From contig CM048844.1 of NCBI GenBank assembly GCA_026545765.1, positions 68,156,035 through 68,220,034 of the forward strand: a stretch of 64,000 bases of DNA, read 5' to 3'. Under the pieces are notes generated by a model. The model searched no databases. It had not been told where the DNA came from and worked only from the letters and a program-made list of their open reading frames with translations. Source of the stretch: Plantago major (lineage: Eukaryota; Streptophyta; Magnoliopsida; Lamiales; Plantaginaceae). The translations under genes and the position numbers were made by a program. The first letter of the stretch is position 1. Every line of letters begins with the position of its first letter. Below, piece after piece: positions 56,324-64,000 of the stretch.

Positions 56324-59300
56324 TCAGTCCTTAGGCATCTCCATTAATCCAAGATTATGTCTTAAGGTCAAGAACCGGCTTTCTTGTAGGGGCTTGGTGA
56401 AGATATCTGGAAGTTGGTCTTCGTACAATCTTGAGTATCTCTAAATTGCCTTTCTCAACATGGTCTCTGATGAAGTGGTGTCTAACATCAATGTGCTTTG
56501 TTCTGGCATGGAACTTGGGGTTCTGTGTGATTGCAATAGCACTTGTGTTATCACAGAAAATGGGAGTTTTCTCTTCATTAAGTCCATAGTCTCTTAGTTG
56601 TTGTTGAATCCACAGAATTTGTGTTGCACAACAACCAACAAAGAATATATTCAAATTGTGGTAGAAGTTGCAATTGAGTTTTGCATTTTGCTAAACCATG
56701 AGATAAGTCTAGTTCCCAGAAACTGACAAGTTCCTGAGGTGCTTTTCCTATCAAGCATTGATCCAGCATAATCAGCATCTGAGTAACCAACCAAACTCAA
56801 TCCACTTTCTTTAGGATACCACAAACCTACATCTACTGTACCTTTCACATACCTTAATATTTTCATAGCAATGTTGTAGTGTGATTGCATTGGATTTGTT
56901 TGAAATCTAGCACACACCAACCGCATATTGAATATCGTCCGCTTGCAAGAAGGTAAAGTAGTGAACCTATCAATTTCCTATACTTGTGTTCATCAACACT
57001 CTTATCTGATTCAGTATAGGTCATCTTGGTTCCTATGCTCATAGGTATCTTAGCATTCTTTTCAGAAGGCTTAAGATTGAACTTTGGGAGCATGTCTTTT
57101 GCATACTTTGTCTGACTAATGAATATTCCATCATTGAGTTGCTTGACTTGCAATCCTAGGAAATACCATGCTCATGGAGCCTGTTTCAGTCCATATAGAG
57201 CTTTCTGTAGCTTATAGACCATTCCACTTTCTGAGGAAACTTCAAAGCCAGGTGGTTGTTCAACATAGACTTCCTCAGAAAGTTCACCATTCAAGAATGC
57301 ACTCTTGACATCCATCCGATAAACTTTAAAGTCTTTATGAGTCAAAGGCCGAAAGAGTCTTATTGCATCCAATCGCAACTGCATATGACTCATCAAAATC
57401 TAAACCTTCAATTGGGTGAATCCTCGCAACCAACCTTGCTTTGTTTCCGGTTATTTCACCAGATTCATTCATCTTGTTTCGAAACCCACTTAGTTCCAAT
57501 CATGTATATTCTTTCTACAAATGGAACTAGTTTCAGACTTTGTTTCTCTCAAATCGATCCAACTCTTCTTGCATTGCGTAGATCCGCCTTGGTCTCTTAA
57601 TGCTTCAGATAGTTTTAGATTCAATGTTCGAGATGAAACATCCAAAGAGAGAGTTAGCATTTTCACTATTGCTCTCCTAATCCTAACACCTTGATTGATC
57701 GTTCAATCACATCTTTGCGTGATGATCCTTGATCCATCTCATCATGGGTTTAGGCTAGTAGGGTCAACATCTATGTGATCCGAATGTGAATCACTATGAT
57801 TACGACTTGATACTTCTTTAGTATCTGTGACATCTGCACCTCGTATGGGCGGTGAATGTCGACACTTGCTCAAGGTGAGAGCTTCGACATGCCTGTCAGA
57901 GAGGTCATTTCAGAGTTAGCTCTCGATGAACATCTTCAGTTTCCATTTCTGGAATTCTCATAGGAAATTCTTCATCATGTCTGAGAATCATCTGGTTGTT
58001 ACTAGGCATTTCATGCTTTTCTTCGTCAGAGTCATCCTTTCTTTCCACAATGATGTTTTTCCTTTCTGAGGGTTCTTCTTCAGAATCCTTTATCATTAGT
58101 TCCTTGAACCTTTCTGAGAGTTCATCAGCAAGGGGTGTTTTCTTGTTTCCTTCATAGAATACAACATGAACTGATTCTTCAATCTTCTTTGTTGTTTTGT
58201 TGTAAACTCTGTATGCTTTGCTATTCATAGAATAACCAAGAAACACACCTTCATCTGCCTTTGGTTGAAATGTTCTTAGATACTCTTTTCCATTGTTAAG
58301 AACAAAACATCTACAACCGAATACTTTCAGATGTTTGATATTAGGGGGTCTACCAACCAAGAGTTCATATGGGGTCTTGTCATGGTGTTTGTTTATCAAA
58401 CATCTGTTCTGAGTGTAGCATGCTGTGTTTACAGCCTCAACCCAATAAACTTCACTTATTTCAGTGTCAGCTAGCATTGTCATTGCCGCTTCTTTAAGGG
58501 TTCTATTTTTCCTTTCTGCAACACCATTTTGTTGTGGTGTTCTTACAGAGGAAAGTTGGTGTTGTATGCCTTTGTTGGTACAAAACTCCTTTATGTACTG
58601 GTTGACAAACTCAGTACCATGATCTGTTCTGATTGCAGATACTTTTTCATTTTTCATGACTTCAAGCTTATTCAGCAAATTTGGTATCACTACCCTAGCA
58701 TCAGATTTGTGCTTCAGAAAGACAACCCAAGTGAATCTTGAGAAGTCATCTACAACAACCAGACCATACTTTCCTGCATAACTAGTTACAGATGATTCAA
58801 AAAGATCCATGTGTAATAGTTGCAGTGGTCTAACACCAGAGTGTCTAGTTTTGGACTTGAAATAGATCTTGGATTGTTTCCCCATCTGACAGGCAGAACA
58901 GATACCATCCTTTCTTAAAGATGTTTTGGGAAGGCCAACCACTAACTCTTTCTTGGCAAGTTTGCTCAGAGTTTTGAAATTCAAGTGACTCATTCTTTTG
59001 TGCCATAACCAGTGCTCTTCTGTGTGACCTGATTGGCTCACCATGAGACATTCTTCAGTTGTGACAGATGCCCAATCGGTAAAATAAAGACTGCCTTTCC
59101 GCCGAGCAACCAAGACTGTCTTCTTTGACTCATTGTCTATAAGTTTGCAATACTTTGCTTTGAATTTCACAGTGAATCCCTTGTCTGCAAACTGGCTCAT
59201 GCTAAATAGATTATATTTCAAACCTTTAACATGTAATACGCCAGTGATTGTTAATGATCCTAATTTGATGTTGCTAAATTCCAGAGAGGGATTTAATTCT

Positions 59301-59451
59301 CCTACAGCAAATCTGATGTCTGGTCCAGTGTTACAAACTTTGTAGTTGACCAGATTTGCTTTGTCTCATGTCATGTGCTTTCCGCATCCACTATCAAATA
59401 GCCATTGAGCCTTAGTCCAATAGGCGTTCTGCACAAAACAGGAAACAGGAG
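56324..59451 (-). pseudogene. pol: Pol polyprotein of element C, RT catalytic region deleted
   Basis: Protease motif FDSGCGKHMT lies near 59395-59370. A clean 438-residue frame (59221-57905) holds the GAG-pre-integrase zinc domain (HKRMSHLNF, CSACQMGK), the integrase core with HMDLFES, TDHGTEF and NGVAERKNRT, and the start of the linker. RT follows in pieces: [11 protein letters not shown] at about 57310, then at 57172-57160 the sequence jumps from LKQAP to the region encoding GLQVKQ, losing about 210 bp with YVDD. RNase H (GYSDADYAGS) lies near 56780, and pol ends at 56326-56324. The integrase is apparently intact, the RT is not. Confidence 0.9.
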
Positions 59452-61430
59452 TTAGGTTCTTGCCTCAGAGATAGAACCTCTTAGACTAAACATTCTTCCA
59501 GTAGGAATCCACATTTTAGTGAATTTCTTGGGAGTTTGTTTTTGTCTAACTTGATTAGAAGGAGATGTAATAAAATCAGTAATTTTGATCTCAATCTTCC
59601 TTCTTGGGGTGTTTCTAGGTGTTCCTTTTGGTGCTTTCTGGACCCTAGGTTTCTGGGGTTGCTTTTAAAGAACTTAGCCTTTCCGCCGTGTTCCTTCTAG
59701 CTCGCATTCAATTTTCAAAGGCTTGAGATTTCTTCCACTTCGCTATTGCTACGTAATATCACCTTGTGCCATTGTTCTTGTCCTTCCTTATATTGTTGCG
59801 TATGACCTTTCCAATAGCACGATAGCCAATGCCATTTCAACACCTTCGGCTTTCTCGAATGCGCTTTAAGCCTTACTAGTATCTCGCACCATCTTTATTT
59901 TCATAAAATGTTTCAAGAGAGAATTTGCCTATTCCAAAGAATTCTTCCTTCCTAGTAATGCAAAGAATGTGGATGGTTGCATATCCGAGGTCAGGTTTCT
60001 TTCGTAAACCTTATCCACATGTTTCTTGTGAACTTGTTGTTCTTTCAAAGGCTGGGTTGCAACTCCTTTTCCTTTGTCAACTACCTTAGCTTTCTGGCCA
60101 ATGCTATAGGTGGTTTAAGAATCATTCTGTTGACTTTTTACAAAGGTCAACCTTCCATCACTCTTTTTCAGAGGAGATGAATTACTTGATTGTTCATCAA
60201 GTCCAAGTCCACCTTTCTCAGAGGGATCTCTTTGATAGGATTGAACCTCAGTGAGAGTGTCACTAGCCTTTGCATAAGATTTGAAGGATAGCTCTTTCTT
60301 TCTGAGTTCTTCATTCTTAGAAAGCAGCTTCATCATTTTCTTATTAAGTTCATCCAAGGCTAGTTTGTGAGAATTTTCATTCTCAGATATCTGAGCTTTC
60401 AGAAAGGCTATTTCAGCGTTCTTGTTCTCAGATACTCTGGTTAGCTCAGAAACCTGTTTATCAAGAGTTTCTTTGCTTTCTTCTTGAATTCTGGTTTTGG
60501 ATTGTACTTCCAGAAATTCTTTCTCATAACGATCCAATTCACTCTTGACCAACTCCAGATCCTCAATTCCATCATCACTCTCATAGTACAGAAATTGTGA
60601 ATTGTTAGTTACCTCATCAGCCATAAGACATATTTCATCGTTGAGATGTCCGACCAGCAATCTCAAAGAACTCCACACATTTCATTCTTCTTAAGACCAA
60701 GTCGATTACATCACGGGTGATTCCACACACTGGTGATGGTAGTTCGAGTCATCCGAATCTCCATCTTTAATCATCTCAATGTCTAGAGCATCAAGTTGAA
60801 TTTGAATCTTCTTCCTTTCTTCACCAAGAAGGCCCTTTGATTTCTCTTGAAATTTCTTCATTCTTCTTGTCACCTATCTTGAGCTTGTTTAAAGCAAAGA
60901 CAATCTCTCAAGTGACCAAAGCTGACAATAGAAGCAGATGTCATTTTCTATTTCGCAATTTTCAAGATTAACACCTTTCTCGAATGGGGTGTTCAGAGAG
61001 TTGTTCATTTGTATGTTCGTGTACTGATGATAGTTTGGGCCAAGATGCTTTTTCAGCTTTTCTTTAGCTTTTCTTCTCTCAATTTCTTGACTCACAAATT
61101 TCTTCATGTGTCTTACTGCAAGAGCATTTTCTTCAGATGCATCTTTGGTATCCTTCTTTTTAGAAGCACCTTGAGAAACTAGAGCAACACTTTGCAACTT
61201 TTCAGCTGTTTGTTCTCTCTGAGTTGTCTCATAGTCTACAGTAGCAAGATGAGAGAAGAGTTTCATCGAGTGATATTTGGCATCCCTTGGTTGAAATAAA
61301 AGAACTTAGTGTGCTCCCAGTTGTGATTGAGACTTCTAACAATAGTCTTAATCTTTTCTGGCTGGGAGTATCTGTTGCTTTCACCAAGTGCTGCCATATC
61401 ACTCATAAGAGTAGTAAACCTGAAATCAAG
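59452..61430 (-). pseudogene. gag: Gag polyprotein of element C, N-terminus deleted
   Basis: Begins abruptly at the LTR junction (61430/61431) inside gag with FTTLMSDMAALGES. The part with ENALAVRHMKKFVSQEIERR (61266-60889) precedes the zinc-knuckle region near 60900-60950, which is damaged. The acidic and coiled-coil region is open at 60678-60115, and the basic tail reaches the stop at 59454-59452. No start codon, PBS or N-terminal copia gag domain. Confidence 0.85.
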
Positions 61431-62796
61431 TGAATAGTCTTTTAAAACTTTTGTCGATAGACACAGTTTCTCAGAAACCTGGGGGTTTCTGATACTTAAA
61501 TTCAGAGCGCGGAAGATTTTAAGATAGGTAAGTGCAGAAACAATAAGTATGTGTGTGTGCTTTGCTGAAATGTAAATACAGAAAGGTAAATGACAAAGCA
61601 AATATAGTGGTATCTGGAGGTGGCGTAATCCTCCAACTAATCCACTTCGGTCTTTCTGAGACCTAGAATTCACTAGAATAGATAATTGAGTTCTCCTTAC
61701 AATAATCCTATTCTAAGATTCCTAAACAAATGGTTCCCAACCAAATGTTCCCCCCTGAATTATTCCCCAGCTCTTAGAGCTAAGTACTTCCTCTACTCAG
61801 ATAACCTTGGAGTTATTCTCTGATTTCCCAAATCAAGTACTTCCTCTACTCCACGCCTTGATGGTGTCAAGTTATAAGGTTTGTCGAAAGGCTTCTCGAT
61901 AACTTTTCGCTTATGTTTTCAGAGAGCCAAATAGAACGAGACTACTTAATACACTTGTTCAAAGGATGGCACCGCTTTTCATCGACCCAAGTAATTGATG
62001 TCCGCTCGAGAATGAGCTTGTAAAGGGTATCCGATAGTTCAACTCTTTCACTTAATAACAATCTCTTGTTAAGGTTCAGACAACTTAGAACTACTAGTGA
62101 TTCTTCGAGCAATGTAAAGCTTTAAAGGGTAGTAGAGTGCTTGAGAGAATACTTTGCTTGAAGGTAAGTTTGCAAGATAGAGCGCTCTAAGGTGTGTATC
62201 TCAAAGATCTAAGTATGTGATATATATAGATGAATTTGAGAGTTGTTGATTGATATCCGTTAGACACAATTCAAATTCACCATACTTATCTTGAAATGAG
62301 TACTGTAAGTCCTTGTCTCATGTCTCGAGAGGATCGTGGTTTCAGCCTTTTCTCGATGTAATTAATGCACTTGTACTATTTCTTGTCCTGTAGTCTTCAA
62401 CGGATACATGAGCCTTTCTGATGGCTTGCATGCTCCATACTCATGATGTCATATGTCCAGAATCATATTTCAAAAGTAAGTAAATATACTTAAGAAAGGA
62501 TTAATGACATAGTCTTTCTGAGTTAGACTAAACCTTGATGTCTTCATAAATCTTGTGCAATCTTCAGTCTTCTAATCTTCAGAAAAGCTCCATTGCTAGG
62601 ATTGATCTTCATGGTCTTCTGGAAATAAAAATTACACTCATAGACCTATAATCCTAATACAAGATTTACTAGACTAATCATACTCAGTGATTTCCTCTTT
62701 TACAATGTTCAAGTGAACCAAGAGTACTTAATCACCTTTCTGGCTAAGATAAGAACATGTGATGAGTGATCAAAATACTAACAGATATTCCTAACA
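61431..62796 (-). repeat. 5' LTR of element C, truncated at its inner end
   Basis: 1366 bp. The outer end (CCTAACA on the plus strand, 62790-62796) is intact and abuts TCATC. The inner ~40 bp (TGTTGGTCC...GGGGG on the plus strand) is missing and gag sequence follows directly. Differences from the 3' LTR between 61860 and 62340 are almost all at CAG/CTG sites. Confidence 0.9.
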
Positions 62797-62801
62797 TCAT
62801 C

Positions 62802-64000
62802 TTCCACCATCATGATCATCTTATTCAAAAGAGAAAAAATGGCAACCTGTCAATTGGCAGTAGTCAATGAAAAGGTGAGATTAGATGTTTGTGCATGAAA
62901 ACATGCAAAAATGCAACAATATTTTGGATGTGTTAGAAAAAGTTAGTGGAATTGGATAGGCACATTTATTGTTCCATATTCAAAGTTACCAATGTCATGG
63001 TTAATTAAGAAGGAGAAACGGCATTACTTTTAATTACTAGCTGAAATCCATGAATTCATACGATAATGGGCTGTTTTTCGGTGATGATGTATGTTTGAGT
63101 TTGTAAAATGACAATAAGTATGGTCTTTTAAACGCTTTGAAGATTTAAAATATTATTCCTTTTCAACTAAAAAAGAACAGTAATAAACTAAATTATTTCC
63201 CTTCCTAAAAAGTTACTTAAAAATGTAGTAATAAACTTTATTATTGCACCGATGATTTGAATTTGATTCAGTCAATTGATCATTCAGAATCTCATAATTT
63301 ACATAAGATTTTATGTGTTGTTGTTTAGGATAAGAGGTCATAACCAAGTATGTAATATATTGAAGGAAAGAATAAATGATTTCAAATTACCCACCCGGGA
63401 ATCGCGTGTCACGCATACTAGTATAAGAATTTGTGGATAAACGTAGGCCATGGCCGACCTCTCAGTGAAAAGATCAACGTGAATATATGTATTTTAATTT
63501 TAATTTAATTGAAGGATTAAGTACCCACCATTAGAACAATCATTCCAAACTCCTACAAAATATGATTTTGTAGATATTTTACATGAGTAAAAAAAATATT
63601 GCAAGTTTTTGTTCACACTATTTGTTGATTCATCAACCCAAATCAGGAAAGATTCGTTTGGAATCAAATATTGTCTTTTATGCAAAATTTGTGATGCTTC
63701 TTACCTATCAATCAATCTAGGTTTATTCCTTTCAAATTTGATCTCAGTATTTGCAGTGAAAATGTATCAATTTACATGCATATTGCCATAATTTTTGTGA
63801 GACTGTCATTATGCAAATTTCCCAAATAAATTATTCAAAAAAAAGACAAATATAGCATTTATTGAACACAACATTGATCATGTGAGTTACATTCACAAAC
63901 TTTAAATGAAAATACCACAACTTCTAACACTCAGAACTCGAAACCAAACATAATGAACTTTCGAACATCTTAACACTTGATGAGAAACAAAGTTACAAAC
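62802..64000. other. Unassigned AT-rich flank right of element C
   Basis: No gene recognised. GCGTGTCACGC followed by ATACTAG at 63403-63421 resembles the hairpin and CTAG end of a Helitron, but no matching 5' end is visible. Confidence 0.45.

Larger units (their letters stand above)
48553..62796 (-). mobile_element. Element C: Sirevirus-type retrotransposon, 14.2 kb, with deletions
   Basis: Flanked by TCATC at 48548-48552 and 62797-62801. Reads on the minus strand from its 5' LTR (62796 down) to its 3' LTR (48553). Very close to B in sequence. Two deletions are visible: one joins the 5' LTR, minus its last ~40 bp, to the middle of gag, removing PBS and gag N-terminus; the other removes about 210 bp of RT including the catalytic YVDD. 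Patches of CAG/CTG-type damage lie at 53870-54960, 56160-57900, 59640-60000 and 61860-62340, while 57905-59221 is clean. Confidence 0.93.

Noticed and set aside
63500-63791. Short open frames near the right edge
   Set aside because: AT-rich, antisense to one another and without recognisable protein features.

Overview
The window is nuclear DNA of a flowering plant, probably a eudicot. It is AT-rich, almost wholly made of nested transposable elements, and I see no intact host gene. I see no bacterial or organellar features and no rRNA, tRNA or CRISPR. The family of plant cannot be fixed from the sequence alone.

Three related Ty1/copia elements of the Sirevirus (SIRE/Maximus) type dominate. 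Element A (window edge to 15167, + strand) lacks its left end and is old and decayed. Element B (29535-44660, +) is complete, with CGTAG target-site duplications and two LTRs of 1355 and 1421 bp. Element C (48553-62796, - strand) is flanked by TCATC duplications. All run LTR - gag with zinc knuckle - pol (protease, integrase, RT, RNase H) - about 0.9 kb spacer - a very large extra 'env-like' gene - polypurine tract - LTR. At 14-15 kb they are larger than the 9-12 kb I would expect for the group, and the excess is the roughly 5 kb third gene.

The most interesting system is that third gene. In A, B and C it carries the same series of five short (75-91 nt) GT...AG introns separating small phase-0 exons that resemble one another. 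The spacer before it has a conserved TATA-like motif about 200 bp upstream of a conserved ATG. Together these suggest a separately transcribed and spliced gene inside a retrotransposon.

The second important observation concerns data quality. Many B/C differences, and differences between the two LTRs of C, sit at CAG/CTG trinucleotides and have odd multi-base forms (CAGAAA to CGTAAA, CTG to CG, CTCAG to CTCG), in patches. This looks more like uncorrected long-read base-calling error at methylated CHG sites than mutation, so many frameshifts in B and C may not be real.

Other regions: 15168-16242 holds an antisense Ty3/gypsy gag fragment between two copies of the Sirevirus LTR tail. 16260-17945 is an older Sirevirus-like LTR split by a 1035-bp insertion with a perfect 9-bp duplication. 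19214-24153 is a chromovirus-like LTR element without gag/pol, whose right LTR carries a Stowaway MITE. 25392-28230 is a decayed PIF/Harbinger transposon (DDE transposase plus Myb/SANT protein) interrupted by a 245-bp Mutator-type MITE. 44666-48552 is flanking DNA with a broken B3-domain exon. 62802-64000 has no recognisable gene and one possible Helitron end.
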